Positions 1-9,400 of a DNA stretch of 64,000 nt are shown here, piece after piece; position 1 is the stretch's first letter, and each line of letters starts with the position of its first letter. The DNA comes from Peptoclostridium sp965368085 (lineage in GTDB: Bacteria > Bacillota > Clostridia > Peptostreptococcales > Peptostreptococcaceae), in assembly GCA_965368085.1 (NCBI GenBank), contig CBDULP010000005.1, forward strand, positions 50,459-114,458, written 5' to 3'. The notes beneath the pieces are model-generated. The model made no database searches. It saw nothing but the letters and a program-made list of their open reading frames with translations, and was not told where the DNA came from. The position numbers and the translations under genes are program-made.

Positions 1-120
1 GCTGTAAACCAGATGGGATATGGTGATAAGATGACACACATATCTACCGGCGGAGGAGCAAGCCTGGAATTCCTAGAGGGCAAGCAGCTTCCTGGAATAG
101 CGGCGCTTGACGAGAAGTAG
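1..120 (+). CDS. pgk: phosphoglycerate kinase, C-terminal end (partial)
   Basis: Only the last 39 codons lie in the window, and the reading frame is open from base 1. The fragment carries the family's C-terminal glycine-rich nucleotide-binding loop (STGGGASLEFLEG) and ends in the usual LPGIAAL-type tail. The enzyme makes ATP and 3-phosphoglycerate from 1,3-bisphosphoglycerate in the cytoplasm. The stop codon is directly followed by the tpiA ribosome site, so pgk, tpiA, gpmI and eno are very probably one lower-glycolysis operon. The identification rests on this short motif plus context, which together are quite specific. Confidence 0.9.
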   Translation, partial: AVNQMGYGDKMTHISTGGGASLEFLEGKQLPGIAALDEK

Positions 121-132
121 GAGGTGAAAGGC

Positions 133-879
133 TTGAGAATACCAATAATAGCAGGCAACTGGAAGATGAACAAGACTATAAAAGAGGCAGTTGCATTCAT
201 AGAAGAGATAAAGCCGCAGATCGAGGGAACCGAAGTAGAAGTGCTTCTTTGCGCACCATTCATACTGCTTAAGGACATGAAGGAAGCTGCAAAGGGAAGC
301 AATATCAAAATAGGGGCACAAAACATGCACTTTGAGGAAAGCGGAGCCTACACTGGAGAGGTGTCGGTGCTTAACCTCAAGGAGATAGGGATGGACTACG
401 TGATAATAGGACATTCTGAAAGAAGACAGTATTTTGGCGAGACGGACGAGAACGTAAACAAAAAGCTTAAAAAAGCCCTTGAGCACAGCATAAAGCCCAT
501 ATTGTGTGTAGGAGAAACACTTGAGGAAAGACAAGCAGAGCAGACAAGGGACAAGGTCAGGATGCAGGTGGAAAAGGCTTTTGAGGGGCTTACTAATGAG
601 CAAGCGGCATGCGTGGTTGTGGCATATGAACCTATATGGGCCATAGGCACCGGGCTGGCGGCGACAAGCAGTGATGCAAACGAGGTAATAGAATACATAA
701 GGCAAACGCTGGCGGATATATATTCGAGTGAAACCGCGGAAAAAGTAAGGGTACAATACGGCGGAAGCGTCAAGCCTCAGAATGTGGAAGAGATAATGAA
801 TGAGTCGGATATAGACGGAGCTCTTGTAGGTGGAGCCAGTCTTGACCCTCAAAGTTTTGTGAAACTAGTTAATTTTTAA
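133..879 (+). CDS. tpiA: triosephosphate isomerase
   Basis: Interconverts dihydroxyacetone phosphate and glyceraldehyde 3-phosphate. With a TTG start at 133 the protein has 248 residues, the normal family length. Active-site features are visible: Lys11 in NWKMN, His94 in GHSERR, Glu166 in AYEPIWAIGTG, and the phosphate-binding GGS and GGAS loops near the C-terminus. I chose TTG 133 because the strong AGGAGGTG at 119-126 lies 6 bases upstream; the alternative GTG at 124 lies inside that ribosome site. The gene begins 12 bases after pgk and is followed 16 bases later by gpmI. Confidence 0.97.
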   Translation: MRIPIIAGNWKMNKTIKEAVAFIEEIKPQIEGTEVEVLLCAPFILLKDMKEAAKGSNIKIGAQNMHFEESGAYTGEVSVLNLKEIGMDYVIIGHSERRQYFGETDENVNKKLKKALEHSIKPILCVGETLEERQAEQTRDKVRMQVEKAFEGLTNEQAACVVVAYEPIWAIGTGLAATSSDANEVIEYIRQTLADIYSSETAEKVRVQYGGSVKPQNVEEIMNESDIDGALVGGASLDPQSFVKLVNF

Positions 880-895
880 GCGGGAGCTGATATAT

Positions 896-2437
896 TTGAA
901 AAACCAGGTAGCCCTTATAATACTTGACGGGTTTGGAATAAACGAAGATGAGTACGGCAATGCCGTAAAGCTTGCCAACATGCCTAATTTCAGAAAATAT
1001 GCAAACGAGTGGCCTTCTTCTCAGATTTCTGCGAGCGGGATGGATGTAGGCCTTCCTGACGGACAGATGGGAAATTCGGAGGTCGGTCACCTGAACATAG
1101 GAGCGGGAAGAATAGTATACCAGGAGCTTACTAGGATAACAAAGGAGATAGAAAGCGGGGACATACTGAAAAACGAAGCTATTTCAAATGCTATAGAAAA
1201 CGCAGGCAAGAATGGCAGAAAGCTTCATTTCATGGGCCTTCTTTCGGACGGCGGTGTGCACAGCCACATAGATCATGTCAAAGGGCTTTTGAACATGTGC
1301 AAGTCTAAAGGTCTATTGGACGTATATGTACATGCATTTTTGGATGGAAGGGATACCCCTCCTCAAAGTGCCATATCCTATATAGAGGAACTTGAGGGCT
1401 ATATGAATGAAAACGGTATAGGAAAAATTGCCACTGTGTCGGGAAGGTATTATGCCATGGACAGGGACAACAGATGGGAAAGAGTGCAGCTTGCATATGA
1501 TGCAATGGTTAATGGAAAGGGCAATACGGCATATTCGGCAGTTGAGGCTGTAAAAGCTTCATATGAAAACGGAGCAAATGACGAGTTTGTACTACCTACT
1601 GTAATACTCAATGACAGCAAGCCTATTGCATCGTTTGAACAGGGAGACTCGGCAGTCTTTTTCAATTTCAGACCCGACAGGGGCAGACAGCTTACAAGAG
1701 CGTTTGTAGATGATGGATTTAAAGGCTTTGAAAGAAATAAGATTGATACTGTGTTTGTGACAATGACACAATATGACGCCACCATAGAAAATGTTAATGT
1801 GGCATATAAGCCGCAGCTTCTTGAAAACACAATGGGTGAATATCTGAGCAAAAACGGAAAAAGCCAGCTTAGAATGGCTGAAACAGAAAAGTATGCACAC
1901 GTTACGTTCTTTTTCAATGGGGGAATAGAAAAGCCATATGAAGGTGAGGACAGGGTGCTTGTATCCTCGCCAAAGGTTGCGACATATGATATGCAACCGG
2001 AGATGTCTGCGTATGAAGTGGCCGACAAGTTTGAAAAGGCGGTTGATGAAAAAGATTACGACTTTATTGTTCTCAATTTTGCAAATCCTGACATGGTCGG
2101 GCATACTGGAAATCTCAAGGCTGTTGTGAATGCTCTTGAATCAGTAGATGAATGTCTTGGAAGGGTTGTAGACAAGATTTTACTCAAGGGGGGCGCTGCC
2201 ATAATAACGGCAGACCATGGAAACTCGGAGTACATGATCGACAAGGAAACTGGACAGCCTTTTACTGCACACACTACAAACAAGGTTCCGCTTGTAATAG
2301 CGGGGAGAGAATGTGTGGAAATCAAAGAAGGCGGAAGGCTTTGCGATATAGCGCCAACTGTCCTTGAGCTCATGGGGCTTGAAAAGCCAAATGAAATGAC
2401 AGGTGAAAGCCTTGTGAAGCAGAAATGCCTGGTTTAA
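896..2437 (+). CDS. gpmI: 2,3-bisphosphoglycerate-independent phosphoglycerate mutase
   Basis: Converts 3-phosphoglycerate to 2-phosphoglycerate using two Mn ions and a phosphoserine intermediate. The 513-residue length is typical. Visible family motifs are the first metal-binding DGFG (Asp11), the catalytic serine in GNSEVGH (Ser61), the NFRPDR arginine motif near residue 258, and the C-terminal metal site ADHGNSE. It belongs to the alkaline-phosphatase superfamily. The start is TTG with GGGAG about 9 bases upstream. It sits between tpiA and eno as in many Clostridia. Confidence 0.97.
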   Translation: MKNQVALIILDGFGINEDEYGNAVKLANMPNFRKYANEWPSSQISASGMDVGLPDGQMGNSEVGHLNIGAGRIVYQELTRITKEIESGDILKNEAISNAIENAGKNGRKLHFMGLLSDGGVHSHIDHVKGLLNMCKSKGLLDVYVHAFLDGRDTPPQSAISYIEELEGYMNENGIGKIATVSGRYYAMDRDNRWERVQLAYDAMVNGKGNTAYSAVEAVKASYENGANDEFVLPTVILNDSKPIASFEQGDSAVFFNFRPDRGRQLTRAFVDDGFKGFERNKIDTVFVTMTQYDATIENVNVAYKPQLLENTMGEYLSKNGKSQLRMAETEKYAHVTFFFNGGIEKPYEGEDRVLVSSPKVATYDMQPEMSAYEVADKFEKAVDEKDYDFIVLNFANPDMVGHTGNLKAVVNALESVDECLGRVVDKILLKGGAAIITADHGNSEYMIDKETGQPFTAHTTNKVPLVIAGRECVEIKEGGRLCDIAPTVLELMGLEKPNEMTGESLVKQKCLV

Positions 2438-2465
2438 AACTAATTACGTATTAATGCCGTGGAGA

Positions 2466-2484
2466 AAAGGCTTGCCTTTTTTCC
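2466..2484 (+). terminator. weak hairpin plus T-run between gpmI and eno
   Basis: A short stem AAAAGG / CCTTTT with a CTTG loop is followed by a T-run. It could be a weak attenuator or terminator between gpmI and eno. The stem is only about 6 bp and partly A-T, so read-through is likely. Confidence 0.35.
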
Positions 2485-2527
2485 TCGTATAAATATAAAA
2501 AATAATCAAATATCAGGAGGAATGAAA

Positions 2528-3814
2528 ATGTACATAGAAGAGGTTTATGCAAGAGAGATACTGGACTCAAGAGGAAATCCAACAGTAGAGGTTGAAGTGG
2601 CGCTTGAAAGCGGAGTTATTGGAAGAGCAGCTGTTCCATCGGGAGCTTCTACAGGAGCATTTGAGGCGGTTGAACTTAGAGACGGCGACAAAGGCAGATA
2701 CCTTGGTAAAGGCGTTTTGAAGGCTGTTGAAAACGTAAATGATATAATAGCAGACGAGATAATAGGAATGAATGCACTTGACCAGGTTGGAATAGACAAA
2801 AAGCTTATGGAGCTTGACGGAACGCCAAACAAGGCGAAGCTTGGAGCAAATGCCACTCTTGGAGTTTCAATAGCTGTTGCGAAGGCTGCTGCGGAAGAGC
2901 TTGGAATGGACTTTTTCCAATATCTTGGAGGGGTGAATGCAAAGAAACTTCCGGTTCCTATGATGAACATAATAAATGGAGGAAAGCACGCAGACAACAA
3001 CGTGGACCTTCAGGAATTCATGATAATGCCTGTTGGAGCTGACTCATTCAAGGAAGCTCTTAGAATGTGCGCTGAGGTTTACCATGCGCTCAGGGGAACT
3101 CTAAAGGGCAAAGGATACAATACTGCGATAGGAGACGAAGGTGGATTCGCTCCGGACCTTAAGTCGAACGAAGAGGCTATACAGGTTATAATGGAGGCTA
3201 TAGAAGCAGCTGGATACAAGGCAAAGGAAGACATAATGATAGCTATGGACCCTGCAGCTACAGAGGTTTACAAGGATGGAAAATACCATCTTGAGGGAGA
3301 GGGCAAAGTTCTTTCTTCGGCTGAAATGGTAGACTTCTACGAAAATCTTGTAAACAAATACCCTGTAATATCAATAGAAGATGCCCTTGCAGAAGAAGAC
3401 TGGGACGGATGGAAGCTTCTTACTGAAAGACTTGGAGACAGAGTTCAGCTTGTAGGAGACGACCTTTTCGTAACTAATACTGAAAGACTTTCAAAGGGAA
3501 TAAAAATGGGAGTTGCAAACTCTATACTTATAAAGCCAAACCAGATAGGAACTATCACAGAGACTCTTGATGCCATCGAAATGGCAAAGACTGCAGGATA
3601 TACTGCAGTTATATCTCACCGTTCAGGAGAAACTGAAGACACTACAATAGCAGATCTTGTTGTGGGAATAAACACAGGACAGATAAAGACTGGTGCGCCT
3701 GCGAGAACAGACAGGGTTGCAAAATACAACCAGCTTTTAAGAATAGAAGATATAATAGGAGACAGCGCTCAGTATCCTAAGATGGATGCATTCTACAACG
3801 TTAAGAACAAATAG
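2528..3814 (+). CDS. eno: enolase
   Basis: Dehydrates 2-phosphoglycerate to phosphoenolpyruvate. The 428-residue protein starts YIEEVYAREILDSRGNPTVEV, the hallmark enolase N-terminus. The metal-binding and catalytic barrel motifs are present: SIEDALAEEDW, ILIKPNQIGT with the catalytic lysine, and SHRSGETEDT. ATG 2528 is preferred over ATG 2522 because AGGAGG at 2515-2520 leaves 7 bases before 2528 and only 1 before 2522. It is the last gene of the glycolytic group. Confidence 0.97.
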   Translation: MYIEEVYAREILDSRGNPTVEVEVALESGVIGRAAVPSGASTGAFEAVELRDGDKGRYLGKGVLKAVENVNDIIADEIIGMNALDQVGIDKKLMELDGTPNKAKLGANATLGVSIAVAKAAAEELGMDFFQYLGGVNAKKLPVPMMNIINGGKHADNNVDLQEFMIMPVGADSFKEALRMCAEVYHALRGTLKGKGYNTAIGDEGGFAPDLKSNEEAIQVIMEAIEAAGYKAKEDIMIAMDPAATEVYKDGKYHLEGEGKVLSSAEMVDFYENLVNKYPVISIEDALAEEDWDGWKLLTERLGDRVQLVGDDLFVTNTERLSKGIKMGVANSILIKPNQIGTITETLDAIEMAKTAGYTAVISHRSGETEDTTIADLVVGINTGQIKTGAPARTDRVAKYNQLLRIEDIIGDSAQYPKMDAFYNVKNK

Positions 3815-3898
3815 TGAGTATTTTTGAAACTTGAGAATATTCATATGAGCAAAAATATTAAAACGTGCTCATATATGTAAAAAATGCAGAAAAAACAG

Positions 3899-3921
3899 CG
3901 GGGAAAGCGCTTGCTTTCCCT
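3899..3921. other. hairpin downstream of eno
   Basis: Perfect 8-bp inverted repeat GGGAAAGC / GCTTTCCC with a 4-base loop. It lacks a T-run on the plus strand, so it may be an mRNA 3'-end stabiliser or a poor terminator for the glycolytic transcript. Confidence 0.4.
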
Positions 3922-4024
3922 GAAAAAACGGTCATTTGATTTAACGCTTTATCGCGTGAAAAAATCAGAAAAATCACACCAGAAAAAAGAAATAAAGTAC
4001 GGCTTCAAATAGTGGAGTTTTTGC

Positions 4025-4053
4025 TTGATTTGTTAATATCCATGTGTTAAAAT
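4025..4053 (+). promoter_or_regulatory. predicted sigma-A promoter for secG/hppA
   Basis: TTGATT (4025-4030) and TAAAAT (4048-4053) are separated by 17 bases and lie 36 bases before the secG start. This is a good match to the vegetative consensus. Confidence 0.55.
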
Positions 4054-4088
4054 ATGTTTGTTGATTTCAAGGAGGAGGTGTGGGGTAT

Positions 4089-4316
4089 ATGAGAACTTTT
4101 CTGATGGTAATACAGCTTATAGTTAGCCTGGTACTTATAGTGAGTGTACTGCTACAGTCGGGTAAGAGCGCTGGACTTTCAGGTTCCATAGCCGGAGGAG
4201 CAGAGCAGATGATGGGAACAAAGGCAAGAGGAATGGACGCGGTGTTTTCCAAAGTCACTTCCGTTTGCGCAATACTTTTTATAGTGGTAGCATTGGCACT
4301 AGTTGCTATACAATAA
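4089..4316 (+). CDS. secG: preprotein translocase subunit SecG
   Basis: Small 75-residue integral membrane subunit of SecYEG. It has two hydrophobic helices (about residues 4-22 and 53-73) linked by a loop containing LLQSGKSAGLSGSI and a GG.EQMMGTKARG segment, which are characteristic of SecG. ATG 4089 is preferred over GTG 4080 because the ribosome site GGAGGAGGTG occupies 4071-4080. In Firmicutes secG usually precedes rnr, smpB and ssrA. Here the same order holds except that hppA is inserted between secG and rnr. Confidence 0.93.
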   Translation: MRTFLMVIQLIVSLVLIVSVLLQSGKSAGLSGSIAGGAEQMMGTKARGMDAVFSKVTSVCAILFIVVALALVAIQ

Positions 4317-4317
4317 A

Positions 4318-4378
4318 AAACCCGGTCAATGCCTAATATTTTAATTACATCCAATTTTTTTTGGGCATTAAAGGGTTA
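4318..4378 (+). other. leader inverted repeat before hppA
   Basis: The segments AACCC..AATGCC and GGCATT..GGGTT can pair around an A/T-rich loop of about 30 bases in the 95-base leader of hppA. The function is unknown; it may mark a transcript boundary between secG and hppA. Confidence 0.3.
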
Positions 4379-4411
4379 AAAAAACAAAATATTTTTGAAG
4401 GAGGTAGAAAG

Positions 4412-6433
4412 ATGAATTATTTCGTAGTAGCACCGATTTTAGGACTTATAGCATTGTTCTTTGCATTTACTCTTGCAAATAAAATAAATGCAGTAGAAGT
4501 AGGAACGGAGAGAATGAAGGAAATATCTTCATACATCCATGAAGGTGCAATGGCATTTTTGACAAGAGAGTACAAAACTCTTGTAGTATTCGTAGCAGTA
4601 CTTTTTATAGTGTTAGGGGTTGGAATAGGCTGGCTTACAGCTGTATGCTTCCTAGTAGGAGCACTTTTCTCTACACTGGCAGGATTCTTTGGAATGCAGG
4701 TTGCGACAAAGGCAAACGTTAGAACTGCAAATGCAGCCAAAGAAGGCGGAATGAACAAGGCACTTAGCATAGCATTCTCAGGTGGAGCAGTAATGGGAAT
4801 GTCGGTTGTTGGACTTGGACTTCTGGGACTAGGAGTACTTTACACAGTACTTACAGCGGCAATGGGAATAGAGCCTCAAGAGGCTGCAAAGATACTTACA
4901 GGTTTTGGTCTTGGAGCTTCTTCACTTGCACTATTTGGACGTGTTGGTGGAGGTATATACACAAAGGCCGCAGACGTTGGAGCAGACCTTGTTGGTAAGG
5001 TTGAGGCAGGAATACCTGAGGACGACCCAAGAAACCCAGCAGTTATAGCTGACAACGTTGGAGACAACGTTGGAGACGTTGCAGGTATGGGAGCAGACCT
5101 TTTCGAGTCTTATGTAGGATCTATAATATCAGCAATAACTCTTGGACTTATAGTTTACGGGGTTAACGGAGCAGCTTTCCCTCTTGCACTTGCAGGAATA
5201 GGTATAGTGGGTTCTATAGTGGGAACTTTCTTCGTTAAAGGTGACGAGAAGACAGACCCTCACAAAGCGCTTAAAATGGGTACATATGTTGCAGGAGCAA
5301 TAACTGTAATAGCTGCATTCCTACTTTCAAACCAGCTTCTTGGAAATCTTACAGGATTTGCTGCAGTAGTTATAGGACTTGCAGTAGGTATGATAATAGG
5401 ACAGCTTACAGAGGTTTATACTTCAGAAGAATACAAATCAGTAAAGAAAATAGCAGAGCAGTCTGAAACAGGACCAGCTACTACTATAATATCAGGACTT
5501 GCAGTGGGTATGGCATCTACAACTTGGCCTATAATAGTTCTTGCAATAGGTATAATTGGAGCTTACATATCAGCGGGACTTTACGGAATAGCGCTTGCAG
5601 CGGTTGGAATGCTTGCTACAGCAGGTATGACTGTTGCGGTTGACGCATACGGACCGATAGCTGACAATGCTGGTGGTATAGCAGAAATGTGCGAGCTTCC
5701 AAGCGGAGTTAGAGCGATAACGGACAAACTTGACGCAGTTGGAAACACAACAGCGGCAATAGGAAAAGGATTTGCGATAGGTTCAGCGGCTCTTACAGCT
5801 CTTGCACTTTTCGCATCATATACAGCAGCAGCAAAGCTAAGCGGAATAGACCTTACAAACCCATTTGTTATAGCAGGTATGCTAATAGGTGGAATGCTTC
5901 CATTCCTATTCTCTGCAATAACTATGGAGGCTGTTGGTAAGGCAGCGTTCGAAATGATAGAAGAAGTTAGAAGACAGTTCAAAGAAATACCGGGAATAAT
6001 GGAAGGAACAGCTACTCCAGACTATGCAACATGCGTTGACATATCTACATCTGCAGCTCTTAAGGAAATGCAGATTCCTGGACTTCTTGCAGTTCTTTCA
6101 CCAATAGCTACAGGACTTCTTCTTGGAACAGAGGCTCTTGGAGGACTTCTTGCAGGAGCTCTTGTATCAGGAGTTCTTATGGCTATAATGATGGCCAATG
6201 CAGGTGGAGCTTGGGACAACGCTAAGAAATATATAGAGTCAGGAGCACACGGTGGAAAAGGAAGCGAGCCTCACAAGGCTGCTGTTGTTGGAGACACAGT
6301 TGGTGACCCATTCAAAGATACTTCTGGACCATCTATAAACATACTTATAAAGCTTATGACTATAGTTTCACTAGTATTCGCTCCGTTGTTCGTTCAGTAC
6401 GGCGGAATACTTATAAACATGCTAGGCAAATAA
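4412..6433 (+). CDS. hppA: membrane-bound ion-pumping pyrophosphatase, K+-type
   Basis: Couples pyrophosphate hydrolysis to Na+ or H+ transport across the membrane. The 673-residue protein is rich in hydrophobic helices (about 16 are expected for the family). The PPi/Mg2+ site is complete at about residues 180-235: DVGADLVGKVE, DDPRNPAVIADNVGDNVGD. Two further acidic motifs (VDAYGPIADNAGGIAEM and GDTVGDPFKDTSGPSINILIK) are present. The GNTTAA motif has Ala where K+-independent enzymes have Lys, so K+ dependence is predicted. I cannot decide Na+ versus H+ from reading alone. ATG 4412 has AAGGAGG at 4398-4404. Confidence 0.95.
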   Translation: MNYFVVAPILGLIALFFAFTLANKINAVEVGTERMKEISSYIHEGAMAFLTREYKTLVVFVAVLFIVLGVGIGWLTAVCFLVGALFSTLAGFFGMQVATKANVRTANAAKEGGMNKALSIAFSGGAVMGMSVVGLGLLGLGVLYTVLTAAMGIEPQEAAKILTGFGLGASSLALFGRVGGGIYTKAADVGADLVGKVEAGIPEDDPRNPAVIADNVGDNVGDVAGMGADLFESYVGSIISAITLGLIVYGVNGAAFPLALAGIGIVGSIVGTFFVKGDEKTDPHKALKMGTYVAGAITVIAAFLLSNQLLGNLTGFAAVVIGLAVGMIIGQLTEVYTSEEYKSVKKIAEQSETGPATTIISGLAVGMASTTWPIIVLAIGIIGAYISAGLYGIALAAVGMLATAGMTVAVDAYGPIADNAGGIAEMCELPSGVRAITDKLDAVGNTTAAIGKGFAIGSAALTALALFASYTAAAKLSGIDLTNPFVIAGMLIGGMLPFLFSAITMEAVGKAAFEMIEEVRRQFKEIPGIMEGTATPDYATCVDISTSAALKEMQIPGLLAVLSPIATGLLLGTEALGGLLAGALVSGVLMAIMMANAGGAWDNAKKYIESGAHGGKGSEPHKAAVVGDTVGDPFKDTSGPSINILIKLMTIVSLVFAPLFVQYGGILINMLGK

Positions 6434-6453
6434 TCAGTTTAAAATTTAAATAG

Positions 6454-6482
6454 AAAAGCCTCTCTTAAAGAGAGGCTTTTTT
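6454..6482 (+). terminator. intrinsic terminator after hppA
   Basis: Stem AAGCCTCTCTT / AAGAGAGGCTT of about 11-13 bp followed by a T-run, just after the hppA stop. Confidence 0.85.
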
Positions 6483-6562
6483 GTTTATTACTTAACTGCA
6501 GACACATTAATAATTTATGCAAATCTATTTGGGTAAATAATATAAGAAACGGGAGTGATAGC

Positions 6563-8695
6563 ATGGAAACGGGACTAAGGGAAAAACTGCTCCAGCTCAT
6601 AAGGGAAGAAGCGTACAATCCCCTTACGGCAAGAGAGTTTGCAGATATATTCGACATACATCAATCTGAAAGACCTCTCTTTTACGAACATCTTGACCAG
6701 ATGGTTCAGGACGGTCTTTTATACATGACAAAGAAGAAAAGGTACGGTCTGCCCCAGAAGATGAACCTTTTTGTAGGAAGGCTTGATGTAACCCAAAGGG
6801 GATTCGGATTCATAGAATCAACCGAGGAAGGCGTGGAAGATCTTTTTGTAGCAGCATCCGACATAAATGGAGCAATGCACGGCGACAAGGTTATAGCCAG
6901 GATAACAAAGCAAGGAGCAAAGGGGAAAAGATCAGAAGGAGAGATAATAAAGGTAATTGAAAGAGGATACAGCACTATAGTAGGAAGATTCGAAGTGAGC
7001 AAGAAATTTGGATTTGTAATCCCTGATGAAAAAAAATTCAACATGGATTTATATGTTTCCAAGGGCCTTTCAATGAAGGCAAAAGACGGAGATAAGGTTG
7101 TATGCAAGATAATAAAATGGCCTGAAAGGGGAAGAAGCCCTGAAGGAGAGATAATAGAGATACTTGGAAAAGGCGGAGTGCCTGAGGTTGAAGTGCTCTC
7201 AGTGATAAGACAGCATGGAATACCTGAGAATTTCCCTAAAAAGGTGCAAAGGGAGGTAGAAGGCATAGAGGAGACAATACTGCCTGCTGAAATCCAACGA
7301 AGAAAAGACATAAGGGACATGGTCACAGTCACAATAGACGGTGCTGATGCAAAGGACCTTGACGATGCAGTATCCATAGAATCTCTTTCAAATGGAAACT
7401 ACAGGCTAGGGGTTCACATAGCCGATGTTACGAATTATGTAAAGGAAGGTTCTAAGCTTGACAGGGAGGCCCTTAAAAGAGGAACCTCAGTCTACTTTGC
7501 AGACAGGGTCATACCTATGCTTCCTCCAAAACTTTCAAACGGAGTATGCAGCCTTAATCCGGATGTGGACAGGCTTGCGCTTTCGGTATTCATGGAAATA
7601 GACAATTCAGCAAATGTCGTAAGCCATGAAATAGCCGAGACGGTGATAAGATCGAAGGCAAGGCTTGTGTACGAGGATGTGTCGGACATACTTGAAAAAG
7701 GAAAAGGAGAAGAGACGAGCCACCTGTTTGAAAAGTACAGCCATCTAATAGATGACTTTGCCAAGATGGAGACACTTGCAAGACTTCTGATGAAGAGAAG
7801 GGAAAACAGAGGGGCGATCGATTTTGATTTTCCGGAGGCTAAGATAATATTTGACGAGAACGGACATGTTGATGACATTAAAAAATACGACAGAAGGATA
7901 GCAAACAGGATAATAGAGGAGTTCATGCTTGTATGCAACGAAACTGTTGCAGAAGAATTCTTCTGGCTTTCAATGCCGTTTGTCTACAGGATACACGAAA
8001 CTCCTGACAGGGAGAAGATGGAGAATTTCAACAAATTCATATCGACATTTGGATATGTCGTAAAGGGAAGCCTTGACGAGGTTCATCCAAAGGCGCTTCA
8101 AGATCTTTTGGACCAGATACGCGGAAAGAAGGAGGAGCTTGCAGTCAGCATGATAATGCTAAGATCCCTAAAGCAGGCTAAATACGCTCCAAACTGCACT
8201 GGACACTTCGGCCTTGCTGCCAAATACTATTCGCATTTCACATCTCCTATAAGGAGATATCCGGACCTTCAGATACACAGGATAATAAAGGAGTTCCTTA
8301 ACGGCCAGATAGACAACAAGAGGCAGAAAGAGCTCAAGGAGATAGTGGCAAAATCTTCAGAGCAGTCGTCTCTTAGGGAAAGAGAAGCTGAAATGGCTGA
8401 AAGGGAAGTTGAGGATCTAAAAAAGGCTGAATACATGAGAGATCACGTTGGAAAGGTTTACGAAGGATTCATATCAGGAGTTACTTCATTTGGAATATTC
8501 GTGGAGCTGGACAACACCGTAGAGGGGCTTGTAAGGCTTTCGTCAATGGGTGACGACTACTATATATTCGACAGTGAAAAATACACCGTAATAGGCGAGC
8601 ACAAGAAAAAGATGTACAGGATAGGAGACACTGTAAAGGTAAAAGTGGACAGGGTGGACCTTGACCGAAGGGAAATAGAGTTCGTCATGGCATAA
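6563..8695 (+). CDS. rnr: ribonuclease R
   Basis: Processive 3'-5' exoribonuclease that degrades structured RNA and works with tmRNA/SmpB in trans-translation quality control. The 710-residue length is standard. Order of domains: N-terminal winged helix (1-70), two cold-shock-like domains (about 70-215), RNB catalytic domain with the acidic cluster DGADAKDLDDAVS near residues 254-270, and a C-terminal S1 domain (about 630-708). GGGAG precedes the ATG by 7 bases. Downstream neighbours smpB and ssrA fit the conserved group. Confidence 0.96.
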   Translation: METGLREKLLQLIREEAYNPLTAREFADIFDIHQSERPLFYEHLDQMVQDGLLYMTKKKRYGLPQKMNLFVGRLDVTQRGFGFIESTEEGVEDLFVAASDINGAMHGDKVIARITKQGAKGKRSEGEIIKVIERGYSTIVGRFEVSKKFGFVIPDEKKFNMDLYVSKGLSMKAKDGDKVVCKIIKWPERGRSPEGEIIEILGKGGVPEVEVLSVIRQHGIPENFPKKVQREVEGIEETILPAEIQRRKDIRDMVTVTIDGADAKDLDDAVSIESLSNGNYRLGVHIADVTNYVKEGSKLDREALKRGTSVYFADRVIPMLPPKLSNGVCSLNPDVDRLALSVFMEIDNSANVVSHEIAETVIRSKARLVYEDVSDILEKGKGEETSHLFEKYSHLIDDFAKMETLARLLMKRRENRGAIDFDFPEAKIIFDENGHVDDIKKYDRRIANRIIEEFMLVCNETVAEEFFWLSMPFVYRIHETPDREKMENFNKFISTFGYVVKGSLDEVHPKALQDLLDQIRGKKEELAVSMIMLRSLKQAKYAPNCTGHFGLAAKYYSHFTSPIRRYPDLQIHRIIKEFLNGQIDNKRQKELKEIVAKSSEQSSLREREAEMAEREVEDLKKAEYMRDHVGKVYEGFISGVTSFGIFVELDNTVEGLVRLSSMGDDYYIFDSEKYTVIGEHKKKMYRIGDTVKVKVDRVDLDRREIEFVMA

Positions 8696-8818
8696 AATAT
8701 AGAATATGTGGGAAGAAAGGCCGGACGTGGATTCGGCCGCCTCATCTCCATAAATGTGCTTGGCAGAGGCAAAAAACTAAATGTTAGCAGAATATTATAT
8801 GCAAAAAAATGTAAAAAA

Positions 8819-8849
8819 ATTAGACTAATGACCGAACATATGTTATAAT
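8819..8849 (+). promoter_or_regulatory. possible upstream promoter for smpB
   Basis: TTAGAC and TATAAT are separated by 18 bases. This may be a second start site upstream of the stronger smpB promoter. Confidence 0.35.
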
Positions 8850-8873
8850 AATATTGACAAAAAAGGTGTTATA

Positions 8874-8902
8874 TTGACAAATAGACTGCAATATGGTATA
8901 TT
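8874..8902 (+). promoter_or_regulatory. sigma-A promoter for smpB (and probably ssrA)
   Basis: Perfect TTGACA (8874-8879), 17-base spacer, TATATT (8897-8902), 34 bases before the smpB ATG. A second TTGACA copy sits 20 bases upstream (8854-8859) without a matching -10. Confidence 0.7.
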
Positions 8903-8936
8903 TCTGTAGTAACTTTATCTAAGAGGTGGAAAACTT

Positions 8937-9395
8937 ATGGCAGAGGGAAAAAAAATACTGGCCACAAATAAAAAGGCAAGACACGACTACTTCATAGAAG
9001 AAGTGTATGAGTGTGGAATAGAGCTCAAGGGAACAGAGGTAAAATCCATAAGAGCAGGAAGAATCAACTTGAAAGAGGGATTTGCGTCAGTAGACAACGC
9101 CGAGGTTTTCTTAAAGCAGGTTCACATAAGCCCTTATGAGCAGGGAAACATACACAATGTCGATCCTGTAAGGGTCAGAAAGCTTCTGCTTCACAAATAT
9201 GAGATAAGAAAGCTCATAGGTGCAATAAAAGAAAAAGGTTATTCGCTTGTACCTCTTAGCGTATACTTGAAAAGAGGCAAGGTTAAAGTTTCAATAGGCC
9301 TTGCAAAAGGTAAGAAGCTTTATGACAAACGTCAAGACTTGGCTAAGAAAGATGCTCAAAGAAGGATGCAAAGAGAACTTTCAGCCAAATACTAA
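8937..9395 (+). CDS. smpB: SsrA-binding protein SmpB
   Basis: Binds tmRNA and helps it enter stalled ribosomes. The 152-residue protein has the standard N-terminus (NKKARHDYFIEEVYECGIEL), the GTEVKSIR RNA-binding loop, the PYEQGN motif, and the basic C-terminal tail (GKKLYDKRQDLAKKDAQR) that contacts the decoding centre. AGAGGTGG lies just upstream of the ATG. The tmRNA gene begins only 5 bases after the stop, so the two may be cotranscribed. Confidence 0.97.
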   Translation: MAEGKKILATNKKARHDYFIEEVYECGIELKGTEVKSIRAGRINLKEGFASVDNAEVFLKQVHISPYEQGNIHNVDPVRVRKLLLHKYEIRKLIGAIKEKGYSLVPLSVYLKRGKVKVSIGLAKGKKLYDKRQDLAKKDAQRRMQRELSAKY

Positions 9396-9400
9396 TACAT

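Noticed and set aside
124..132. GTG start for tpiA
   Set aside because: The GTG is inside the ribosome site AGGAGGTG; the TTG at 133 has proper spacing and matches the family start.
73..852. Long open frame on the minus strand opposite tpiA
   Set aside because: It is a mirror of the tpiA codons, has no ribosome site, and encodes a protein with no recognisable family; tpiA is certain.
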